From NCBI GenBank assembly GCA_013695925.1, contig JACCZO010000206.1:1-7906 (forward strand): DNA of 7,906 nucleotides, given 5' to 3'. The stretch's first letter is position 1. Each line of letters opens with the position of its first letter. This DNA is from Chthoniobacterales bacterium (GTDB lineage: Bacteria; Verrucomicrobiota; Verrucomicrobiia; Chthoniobacterales; UBA10450). Under the pieces are notes generated by a model. It did not search any database and was not told the origin of the DNA. It saw only the letters and a program-made list of their open reading frames with translations. The position numbers and the translations under genes are program-made. This document shows positions 1-5,621 of the stretch, one piece after another.

Positions 1-1
1 A

Positions 2-76
<75 letters not shown>

Positions 77-89
77 CCGTGCAGGCGTG

Positions 90-119
90 ATAAGTGAATA
101 GTGATCGGCGCCCAGTCAA
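90..119 (-). promoter_or_regulatory. Putative sigma70-type promoter of tRNA-Val
   Basis: On the minus strand, TTGACT (114-119) is followed 18 nt later by ACTTAT (90-95). Transcription would start near position 83, leaving a leader of about 7 nt before the mature tRNA 5' end at 76. The stretch after the -10 is GC-rich (CACGCCTGCACG), the discriminator type often seen at stringently controlled stable-RNA promoters. The -35 is strong and the -10 weak; the call rests on sequence only. Confidence 0.4.
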
Positions 120-182
120 GGGCGGAGCGCGGAAAGATCGGCGCGCTTGAAGCGCCCGTCGTAGTTCAGGAGGGCGATCTGC

Positions 183-734
183 TCAGGCGGCCAGCTTGAT
201 TGCTTCCTTGTGCCCGAGGATGCGCACCGTCTGTTTCAATTGTTCCGGCTTCAGCGGCTTCTTCAGAACGGTCACGGGGCCCTTCGCCAGAATGCGATTG
301 AGCATGTTGCTGTCGGGATATCCGGTGATCACAACGATCGGAAGATCCGGATCGATTTCTTTCGCCGCCTCATAGACGTCGTCGGCCGGTCCATCGGGCA
401 GTTTCAAATCGAGAAAGAGAAGATCGAAATGCTGCTTTTTGAGCGCGGCGATCGCCTCTTTCACCGTGCCCACCACGACCCGGCTGAAACCGATTTTCTT
501 TAGGAATACTTTGAACAGGTTTTGCAGGCTGACGTCGTCATCGACCACCAACACGGTCGGCTGGCCGGAACGGTCCTCTTTCAACACATCCTTATCGAGA
601 GAGTCTTTTTTTATTCTCCACCGACCTCCGATCTGGATGGCCGGGAGCTGTCCCCGCTGCACCAAATAGTAGACGGTCGGGAGGGGGATGCGGAGATATT
701 TCGCCGTCTCCTTGACCGTCAATAAGTTGTGCAT
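183..734 (-). CDS. Orphan response regulator with N-terminal excisionase-type HTH and C-terminal receiver domain
   Basis: A 183-residue protein. Residues about 4-45 match the excisionase/MerR-like helix-turn-helix: LTVKETAKYL, then PTVYYLVQRGQLPA, then the wing IGGRWRI. Residues about 60-175 form a CheY-like receiver with acidic residues D65-D67, phospho-acceptor D109 (in LDLKLPDG), switch T137 (VITG) and conserved K159 (LKKP). It probably binds DNA in a phosphorylation-dependent way; target and partner kinase are unknown, and no kinase is adjacent. Most response regulators carry the receiver first, so the order here is reversed. I chose the ATG at 734 because the HTH begins right after it; a TTG at 770 would add 12 unremarkable residues. 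No Shine-Dalgarno precedes either start. The excisionase name refers to the fold only: no integrase is present. Confidence 0.85.
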   Translation of the reverse strand: MHNLLTVKETAKYLRIPLPTVYYLVQRGQLPAIQIGGRWRIKKDSLDKDVLKEDRSGQPTVLVVDDDVSLQNLFKVFLKKIGFSRVVVGTVKEAIAALKKQHFDLLFLDLKLPDGPADDVYEAAKEIDPDLPIVVITGYPDSNMLNRILAKGPVTVLKKPLKPEQLKQTVRILGHKEAIKLAA

Positions 735-790
735 GGTGGGGAGGTTCAGAAATTTCGGCGCCGGTGGCAATACTATCGCCGGGAACGAGC

Positions 791-816
791 ATTATAAATT
801 TTAGAAAAGGTGTCAA
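791..816 (-). promoter_or_regulatory. Candidate promoter of the HTH-receiver gene
   Basis: On the minus strand a perfect TTGACA (811-816) and a perfect TATAAT (791-796) stand 14 nt apart. Both hexamers are consensus, but the spacer is shorter than the usual 16-18 nt. Either the TATAAT works with a weaker -35, or an activator is needed to bridge the short spacing. The predicted start near 784 gives a leader of about 50 nt to the ATG at 734. The remainder of the 771-993 divergent region shows no convincing promoter for the plus-strand methyltransferase gene. Confidence 0.4.
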
Positions 817-993
817 TCGCCGATTTCGCCTTTAGGAAGAGCTGTTTTCGCCTGGCAGAAGTTTCCACAAATAAGGCCTGGCCCGAGGCATCCCAACCGA
901 GCGCGACATCCGAAAAGCTACCGCCCCGCCCGTGCGTGCCGGCGAGATCGTTGCTGGACAATGGGGGGCCCGGGGTTCACTGTTCGCAACTTT

Positions 994-1608
994 ATGAGCG
1001 CATTGTTTTTCAAACGGTTTTTACAAAACCCGTTTCGAATCGCTTCCATCATCCCCAGTTCCAAGGCGCTCGTGGAAAGAGTCGCGAGCAAAATCGATTT
1101 CAGCCAGGCCCGCACCATCGCCGAATACGGCCCCGGCGAGGGCGTTCACTCCCGCGAGCTGGCTAACCGCATGAGCGCCGACTCGCAGTTGTTCCTCTTC
1201 GAATTGGACCCTGCTTTTTCGCGCGATCTCGAGCGGCAATTTGCCGACGACCCGCGCGTCCACGTCATCAATCGCGACGCCACCAGTCTCGCGGAAGAAC
1301 TCGCGCGCCGCGGGATCGCGCAGTGCGATTATATTCTCTCCGGCATTCCGTTCAGCATTCTCGAGATCAAAAAGAAACGCGCCCTCCTCCAGGATACCTA
1401 TGACGCCCTTCGGCCCGGCGGCGCTTTTATCATCTACCAGGTGACAAACGAACTTCGGCAGCACGCCACCTTTTTCGACCGCGCCGAATCAGAGTACTGT
1501 CTGCAAAATATTCCGCCCATGTTCATCACTGTCTTCCAGAAAGCACAGACGCGGAACGGCCACGCCCGCCCCGCGACCTCTCGGATTCCTGTTCAACGGA
1601 CCGCATGA
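994..1608 (+). CDS. Class I SAM-dependent methyltransferase, phospholipid N-methyltransferase (PmtA/COG3963) type
   Basis: A 204-residue Rossmann-fold methyltransferase. The N-terminus (FFKRFLQNPFRIASIIPSS) carries the basic/hydrophobic patch typical of PmtA-like enzymes. Motif I for SAM binding is EYGPGEG (44-50); the acidic ribose-binding region is FELD (69-72), then NRDA (93-96); motif IV reads SGIPF (116-120); the PGG turn is at 141-143. PmtA enzymes methylate phosphatidylethanolamine towards phosphatidylcholine at the inner membrane face, but COG3963 members also resemble rRNA dimethylases, so the substrate is not certain. An upstream in-frame ATG at 961 would add 11 residues; 994 fits the family N-terminus better. 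The stop overlaps the fumC start (ATGA, 1605-1608), so the two are probably translationally coupled. The last ~20 residues are low-complexity and outside the fold. Confidence 0.8.
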   Translation: MSALFFKRFLQNPFRIASIIPSSKALVERVASKIDFSQARTIAEYGPGEGVHSRELANRMSADSQLFLFELDPAFSRDLERQFADDPRVHVINRDATSLAEELARRGIAQCDYILSGIPFSILEIKKKRALLQDTYDALRPGGAFIIYQVTNELRQHATFFDRAESEYCLQNIPPMFITVFQKAQTRNGHARPATSRIPVQRTA

Positions 1609-3023
1609 GCGCCTGCCGGACTCGCATGGAAAAGGATTCCATGGGCGAGATGTCCGTCCCGGAATCCGCTCTCTATGGCGCCTCGACCCAGCGGGCGGTC
1701 CTGAATTTTCCGGTGAGCGGATGGCGCTTTTCACGTCCGTTCATTCGCGCCCTTGGCTTGTTGAAGTGGGCCGCCGCCCAAGCCAATCACGACCTCGGAT
1801 TACTCGACGCGGACCGCAGCGCGCTCATCGTCCAGGCGGCTGAGGAAGTCGCGGAAGGCAAGCTCGACGAGCATTTCCCGCTCGATATTTTCCAGACCGG
1901 TTCCGGCACGAGCACGAACACGAACGCGAACGAGGTCATTTCAAATCGCTGTTGCCAGCTGGCCGGCAAACCGATCGGCGCCCGCGCGCCGGTGCACCCG
2001 AACGATCACGTCAACATGGGTCAGTCGAGCAACGACGTGATCCCGTCCGCCATCCACATCAGCGCGGCCGAACAGCTCCAGCATTGTCTCATCCCGGCCC
2101 TCGAGAAACTGGGCGACGCACTTTCCGCGAAAGCGAAGGAATTTCACGATGTGATCAAGATCGGCCGCACCCATCTGATGGATGCGACGCCGGTCCGGCT
2201 CGGCCAGGAGTTCGGCGGTTACGCGCAGCAGGTTCGCTTCGGCAAACGACGCGCCGAGCAGGCGATTGCCGCGCTCCAGGAACTCGCGCTCGGCGGCACC
2301 GCAGTTGGCACCGGGCTCAATCGCCATCTCAAATTCCCCGGCAAAGTCATGCGCCATCTCGAGCATCGAACCGGGATCGCGTTTCGCGAGGCCGAAAACC
2401 ATTTCGAAGCGCAGGGCGCGAAAGACGGCGTGGTCGAGGCCAGTGGCCAGCTCAAGACCATTGCGGTCAGCCTTTTCAAAATCGCCAATGACATCCGCCT
2501 CCTAAGCAGCGGTCCGCGCTGCGGCCTGGGCGAGATTCAATTGCCCGCCACCCAGCCCGGGAGCTCGATCATGCCCGGCAAAGTGAACCCGGTCATTTGC
2601 GAATCAGTCATGATGGTTTGCACGCAGGTGATCGGCGCCGACACCACCATCACCTGGGCCGGCGCAAACGGAAATCTCGATCTCAACGTGATGATGCCGG
2701 TCATGGCCCACAACCTCCTCGAGAGCATTCGGCTCCTCGGGAATGTGGCGGATATTTTCGCCGACAAATGCGTCGACGGGATCATCGCGAACAAGGAGCG
2801 CTGTCAGGAATTGGTCGAACTTTCAATGGCGATGGTGACGAGCCTGGCCCCAAAAATCGGTTACGATCGCGCCGCCGAGATTGCGAAAGAAAGCGTCAAG
2901 ACCGGCAAAACCGTGCGCCAACTCAGCCTCGAGAAAAAGGTGCTGCCGGAAGCGGAACTGAACGCCGCGCTCGATCCGATGGCCATGACCGAGCCCGGAG
3001 ACGGAGGCTCCGGCGGCGGCTGA
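1605..3023 (+). CDS. fumC: Class II fumarate hydratase
   Basis: A 472-residue enzyme, the usual length for class II fumarase (about 460-470). It interconverts fumarate and malate in the cytosolic TCA cycle and needs no iron-sulfur cluster. Visible family marks are the N-terminal EKDSMGE..VP..LYGA.TQRA, the substrate loop QTGSGTSTNTNANE (97-110), the second region HPNDHVNMGQSSND (131-144), GRTHLMDATP with catalytic H190, and the fumarase/aspartase signature GSSIMPGKVNP (319-329) with S320 on the mobile loop. H190 and S320 both sit two residues beyond their E. coli FumC counterparts (H188, S318). TGLN and the C-terminal IGYDRAAEIAK favour fumarase over aspartase. The ATG at 1605 overlaps the upstream stop and gives an E. 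coli-like N-terminus; ATG 1626 is a less likely alternative. It ends in a short Gly-rich tail (GDGGSGGG). Confidence 0.96.
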   Translation: MSACRTRMEKDSMGEMSVPESALYGASTQRAVLNFPVSGWRFSRPFIRALGLLKWAAAQANHDLGLLDADRSALIVQAAEEVAEGKLDEHFPLDIFQTGSGTSTNTNANEVISNRCCQLAGKPIGARAPVHPNDHVNMGQSSNDVIPSAIHISAAEQLQHCLIPALEKLGDALSAKAKEFHDVIKIGRTHLMDATPVRLGQEFGGYAQQVRFGKRRAEQAIAALQELALGGTAVGTGLNRHLKFPGKVMRHLEHRTGIAFREAENHFEAQGAKDGVVEASGQLKTIAVSLFKIANDIRLLSSGPRCGLGEIQLPATQPGSSIMPGKVNPVICESVMMVCTQVIGADTTITWAGANGNLDLNVMMPVMAHNLLESIRLLGNVADIFADKCVDGIIANKERCQELVELSMAMVTSLAPKIGYDRAAEIAKESVKTGKTVRQLSLEKKVLPEAELNAALDPMAMTEPGDGGSGGG

Positions 3024-3084
3024 TTTTGTGCGCGCTTTGCTTGCCTAACGGTGAGCAAGCCGGGCGCGACGCGCGCGTTGTTTT

Positions 3085-3459
3085 ATGGTCGCCAACGTTA
3101 ATAGTCCGAACTTTTCGGGCGGCGCGAACATCGCCATTAAATGCCCGTATCACACCTACGAGCAAACGATCGCCTTTTATCGCGACACCCTCGGCCTGCC
3201 CGTGATCGAGGAAGAAGCGGAAGGCTGCATCTTTCAGTTCGGGCCACTCCGGCTCTGGATTGATCGAGTGCCCAACATCAGCCATCCCGATATCTGGCTC
3301 GAGCTGGAAACGAACGACACCGAAAGCGCGGCCGCCTACCTAAAAAATCATGGCGTCGCGCGCCGTGACGAAGTCGAACAGCTGCGGGAAGATTTCGACG
3401 GCTTCTGGATTTCCGATCCGGCCGGGATCATTCATCTCGTCGTCGGGGACGAGGATTAG
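3085..3459 (+). CDS. VOC-superfamily (glyoxalase/bleomycin-resistance fold) protein
   Basis: A 124-residue protein, the size of a single VOC module made of two beta-alpha-beta-beta-beta units. The first has the typical TYEQTIAFYRDTLGLPV helix entry followed by strands CIFQFGPLRLWIDR. The second runs from IWLELETND through a helix AAAYLKNHG to FWISDPAGIIHLVV, where the DPxG turn is diagnostic. Candidate metal or substrate residues are E73/E75 and H117, but the full metal triad of glyoxalase I is not evident, so the reaction cannot be named. It starts 61 nt after fumC on the same strand and is probably read through from that operon; no separate promoter is convincing. Its stop lies 4 nt from the stop of the convergent nuclease gene. 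Confidence 0.8.
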   Translation: MVANVNSPNFSGGANIAIKCPYHTYEQTIAFYRDTLGLPVIEEEAEGCIFQFGPLRLWIDRVPNISHPDIWLELETNDTESAAAYLKNHGVARRDEVEQLREDFDGFWISDPAGIIHLVVGDED

Positions 3460-3463
3460 TTCG

Positions 3464-4315
3464 TTAGGCGATTTCGAAAAACAGATTGTCGAAGGTCGGC
3501 TGAAAAGCGCCGCCCCGGCTCTCCCCGATCGCAAAACGCGGGCTAATCTCGCCCTGCGCGGCGCAGAAAATCTCGATGTCGGACCGGCCGCATTTATCCA
3601 GCTCGGCCCGGACGGTCCCGGCGGCCAGCTCGGGCGAGTTACAATCCCGGCTCAGATGGCCCAGCACGACCCGGCCGATTTTCCCGGGCAACAACTGCGC
3701 CACGACCGCGGCTGCCGCCGTGTTCGAAAGGTGGCCGTGCCGCGATTGAATGCGCTGCTTCACCGGCCAGGGCCGGTGCGGATCGTTCTGCAAAAGTTTC
3801 TCGTCGTGGTTCGTCTCGATCACGAGGGTCTGGACCTGGCGCAACCGCTCGATCGCCAGGCGAGTGGCGTGCCCGAGATCGGTGATATAGCCGAGCGCGC
3901 TCGGTCCGGCATGGAAGGTGTAGCCGACCGGCTCGACCGCATCGTGCGGGACGGAAAAACTTTCGACCGTGATGTCGCAAATCGAAAAGGGCGCGCCCGT
4001 CCGAAAAATCCGCCAGTTGCGATGCTCGCCTAATCCCGCCGTCGCGGGATAGCGAATCGCTTCCGCCGTCAGGGCGTTGCAAAAAATAGGGATCTGGAAT
4101 TTCCGGCAGAGCACCTCCAGCCCGCAGACGTGGTCGCCATGTTCGTGGGTCAGGAGAACACCATCCAACTCGTTAGGCGCGACCCCGCAGAGCGCGAGCC
4201 GGAAAACGAGCTGGCGCGCGCTCAAGCCGCCGTCGACCAGCAGCCGGCAATGGTCGGTCGCGATCAGCGCGCTGTTTCCGGCGCTGCCGCTGCCGAGCAT
4301 GGTGAGGCTAAACAT
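3464..4315 (-). CDS. yycJ: YycJ/WalJ-type metallo-beta-lactamase-fold nuclease
   Basis: A 283-residue MBL-fold hydrolase matching the YycJ/WalJ family along its length. The N-terminus has the family's LGSGSAGN (7-14) and LLVDGGLS (25-32). Metal ligands are H57, H59, D61 and H62 (THEHGDH), then H124 (SVPHDA), D146 (ITDLGH) and H220 (GHLSRDCN). Further family marks are ETNHD (167-171) and GHLSN (194-198). Characterised YycJ proteins are described as 5'-3' exonucleases implicated in DNA repair; in Firmicutes the gene sits in the walRK operon. Here it stands alone, although an unrelated OmpR-type pair lies 1.3 kb away. About 20 residues at the C-terminus extend past the usual end. It is divergent from pdxH and convergent with the VOC gene. 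An AATAAT -10 lies 5 nt before the ATG, so its mRNA may be leaderless. Confidence 0.88.
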   Translation of the reverse strand: MFSLTMLGSGSAGNSALIATDHCRLLVDGGLSARQLVFRLALCGVAPNELDGVLLTHEHGDHVCGLEVLCRKFQIPIFCNALTAEAIRYPATAGLGEHRNWRIFRTGAPFSICDITVESFSVPHDAVEPVGYTFHAGPSALGYITDLGHATRLAIERLRQVQTLVIETNHDEKLLQNDPHRPWPVKQRIQSRHGHLSNTAAAAVVAQLLPGKIGRVVLGHLSRDCNSPELAAGTVRAELDKCGRSDIEIFCAAQGEISPRFAIGESRGGAFQPTFDNLFFEIA

Positions 4316-4320
4316 TCCGG

Positions 4321-4350
4321 ATTATTAGCGAAGCGCAGCGACGGGCACAA
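4321..4350 (-). promoter_or_regulatory. Putative leaderless promoter of the YycJ-like gene
   Basis: On the minus strand, TTGTGC (4345-4350), an 18-nt spacer, and AATAAT (4321-4326, five of six consensus bases). Only five bases (CCGGA) separate the -10 from the ATG at 4313-4315. Initiation at the usual 6-7 nt after the -10 would therefore fall on the first bases of the start codon. No Shine-Dalgarno is present, which fits a leaderless message. Confidence 0.45.
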
Positions 4351-4389
4351 ACGGAAACAGGCTGGAATCGACGCGCCCGCGAACATTTT

Positions 4390-4418
4390 TCGACAGCGCG
4401 CGCTGCGTCGGATACGAT
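4390..4418 (+). promoter_or_regulatory. Putative leaderless promoter of pdxH
   Basis: TCGACA (4390-4395), a 17-nt spacer, then TACGAT (4413-4418). Six bases (TCCCTT) separate the -10 from the ATG at 4425, so the expected +1 is the A of the start codon. No ribosome-binding sequence precedes the ATG. The -35 boxes of this promoter and the divergent yycJ promoter lie 39 nt apart, leaving room for one shared regulator at most. Confidence 0.45.
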
Positions 4419-4424
4419 TCCCTT

Positions 4425-5078
4425 ATGATGCACGCAATCGACCTTGTCGGATTACGACGCGAATATGAGACGCAGGGTTTGCGCCGCGCCGAATTGCATC
4501 CGGACCCGATCGAGCAGTTCGCGACCTGGTTTTCGACCGCGATCAATTCCTCCCTCCCGGACGCGAATGCCATGGCCCTCGCCACCGCTACGGCCGACGG
4601 CAAACCGTCGGCGCGGGTTGTCCTGCTCAAGGAATTCGATCAGCGCGGGTTCGTTTTTTTCACCAACTACGAAAGCAAGAAAGGACACGAGCTGGAGGCG
4701 AACCCAGAAGCGGCTTTCGTGATTTATTGGATGCAACTGGAGCGGCAAATCCGGGTCACCGGGCGGGCCGAAAGAACTTCGCACGAAGAATCGGAAGTTT
4801 ATTTTCACGAACGTCCGCGCGGCAGCCAGCTCGGCGCCTGGGTCTCGCGCCAGAGCGAGGTCATCGACGCCCGGCGCATCCTCGACGCGCGGCTCGCGGA
4901 AATGGAGGAGCGTTTCGCCGGAAGCGGGACGATCGAGTTGCCGCCGCATTGGGGCGGTTACAGGATCGTGCCGGCGACGATCGAATTCTGGCAGGGCCGG
5001 GCCAACCGGCTGCACGACCGGTTTCGCTATACGCGCGAAAAAGACGGGGCCTGGACCATCGAGCGGCTCGCTCCCTGA
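4425..5078 (+). CDS. pdxH: Pyridoxine/pyridoxamine 5'-phosphate oxidase
   Basis: A 217-residue FMN-dependent flavoenzyme that oxidises pyridoxine or pyridoxamine 5'-phosphate to PLP, the last step of the DXP-dependent vitamin B6 route and of salvage. The length is normal for the family. The N-terminal helix LRREYETQGL is followed by the FMN-binding core: ARVVLLKEFD (63-72), FVFFTNYESKKG (76-87) and WMQLERQIRVTG (102-113). Substrate-contact segment YFHERPRGSQ spans 126-135. The C-terminus is the hallmark PPHWGGYRIVP followed by IEFWQGRANRLHDRFRY (186-202), with R195 and H197 at the PLP site, ending ERLAP as in E. coli. A second ATG follows directly (4428), so the exact start could be one codon later. 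It is monocistronic; a strong hairpin (5123-5152) follows the stop. Confidence 0.96.
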   Translation: MMHAIDLVGLRREYETQGLRRAELHPDPIEQFATWFSTAINSSLPDANAMALATATADGKPSARVVLLKEFDQRGFVFFTNYESKKGHELEANPEAAFVIYWMQLERQIRVTGRAERTSHEESEVYFHERPRGSQLGAWVSRQSEVIDARRILDARLAEMEERFAGSGTIELPPHWGGYRIVPATIEFWQGRANRLHDRFRYTREKDGAWTIERLAP

Positions 5079-5122
5079 TCAACTCCCTCTTCTCCGTCGG
5101 CCTGGGGCGAGCTGGAAATGCT

Positions 5123-5152
5123 GGCGGAGGGCGGCTTTGAAAGCCGTCCGCC
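5123..5152. repeat. Long GC-rich hairpin downstream of pdxH
   Basis: GGCGGA (5123-5128) pairs with TCCGCC (5147-5152), and inside it CGGCTTT (5132-5138) pairs with AAAGCCG (5140-5146), with GGG (5129-5131) bulged. This begins 44 nt after the pdxH stop. No U-tract follows (GAGTTAAAACC), so it is not a standard intrinsic terminator. It may protect the pdxH mRNA 3' end, or it may be the outermost hairpin of the mosaic that continues to 5379. Confidence 0.6.
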
Positions 5153-5172
5153 GAGTTAAAACCCCGGCCTCC

Positions 5173-5379
5173 GTTTCGAAGCGCCGGTCGGCGCGAAAAG
5201 ATAGCCCCGGGCGTGAGCCCGGGGTTTGCGAGATTGATTAAAACTCCGCCTCGCAGGGCGGAAGAAGCAGGTGCGCTTTGGGATGTTCTGTCGCCCCGCC
5301 GGGGCTCATCGGATGAAAACGCTAACCCCCGGGCTCACGCCCGGGGCTAATCTCGGTCGCGCCTCCGGCGCTTCGAAAC
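5173..5379. repeat. Nested inverted-repeat hairpin mosaic (REP/BIME-like)
   Basis: This element is built symmetrically. The outer arms are a perfect 15-nt inverted pair, GTTTCGAAGCGCCGG (5173-5187) and its complement (5365-5379). The inner arms are a perfect 23-nt inverted pair (5202-5224 and 5327-5349). Each inner arm is itself a hairpin of 8 bp, CCCCGGGC/GCCCGGGG, with tetraloop GTGA or TCAC. Between them lie TCCGCC/GGCGGA (5245-5262) and GCCCC-GCC-GGGGC (5293-5305). A further hairpin, GCGCC-TCC-GGCGC, is at 5359-5371. No reading frame of note covers it. Its position between convergent genes and its palindromic units suggest a REP-type repeat spread by an IS200-like (RAYT) transposase; no transposase is in the window, so that origin is inference. 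Confidence 0.75.
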
Positions 5380-5389
5380 TGCTACGGCT

Positions 5390-5575
5390 TTGTTTAACCT
5401 GCCGCTAGCTAACGATTACGAGTGGAAGCAGGCGCTTCCGCTTCTGATTCGCCGCGGCCTCCGCCAAAAGCGTAGGAGAACACAGCGAAAACCTGAACGT
5501 CGGGCGCGTCTTTGGTCAGCCCGAGAAGTGGCGCGACTGTTAAAGCGCATCCGAGCGGTGACAAGAAAAAAATAA
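5390..5575 (+). CDS. Doubtful small basic ORF
   Basis: A 61-codon frame opening with TTG at the right edge of the hairpin mosaic. The protein would be very basic: KRRRTQRKPERRAR in the middle and VTRKK at the end, with a stretch WSAREVARLLKRI that loosely resembles an HTH helix. Codon use (CGT, AGG, AGA, CGA, ACA) differs from the CGC-rich neighbours. There is no ATG, no Shine-Dalgarno and no recognisable promoter. I do not recognise a family. It may be a gene remnant or chance; I list it only because nothing else explains 5390-5575. Confidence 0.15.
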   Translation: MFNLPLANDYEWKQALPLLIRRGLRQKRRRTQRKPERRARLWSAREVARLLKRIRAVTRKK

Positions 5576-5611
5576 TTTTGTCATGTTCTCGGGGACCGAC
5601 GGTTTGAACCG
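5559..5611 (-). terminator. Possible transcription-end region of the sensor kinase gene
   Basis: Reading off the kinase stop on the minus strand, a short GC hairpin CGGTT-CA-AACCG (5600-5611) is met first. Next comes TGACAA..TTGTCA (5559-5583), whose 13-nt loop holds a run of seven T residues. The geometry is not canonical because the T-run lies inside the second hairpin and about 25 nt from the first. It is the only terminator-like signal after the operon, and is offered at low confidence. Confidence 0.25.
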
Positions 5612-5621
5612 CCACCTCCCT

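Noticed and set aside
857..867. DnaA-box-like GTTTCCACA
   Set aside because: A single near-match with no cluster, no AT-rich unwinding element and no dnaA/dnaN neighbour.
773..961. Minus-strand 62-codon frame in the divergent region
   Set aside because: It crosses the TATAAT/TTGACA element of the HTH-receiver gene, has no recognisable domain and no start signal.
3039..3060. Hairpin GCTTGC..GCAAGC after fumC as a terminator
   Set aside because: Six-bp stem with a 10-nt loop and no T-run. The VOC gene follows at once on the same strand, so termination is unlikely.
5173..5379. CRISPR array or tandem repeats
   Set aside because: The units are inverted hairpins of different lengths without regular spacers, and no cas gene is present.
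5409..5615. Minus-strand 68-codon frame between kinase and hairpin array
   Set aside because: It runs through the A/T-rich hairpin, has no family features and opposes another doubtful frame; probably non-coding.
5591..5620. Degenerate tRNA T-arm (GGTTCAAACC) after the kinase gene
   Set aside because: The flanking bases do not form a 5-bp T stem and no acceptor, D or anticodon arm can be found.
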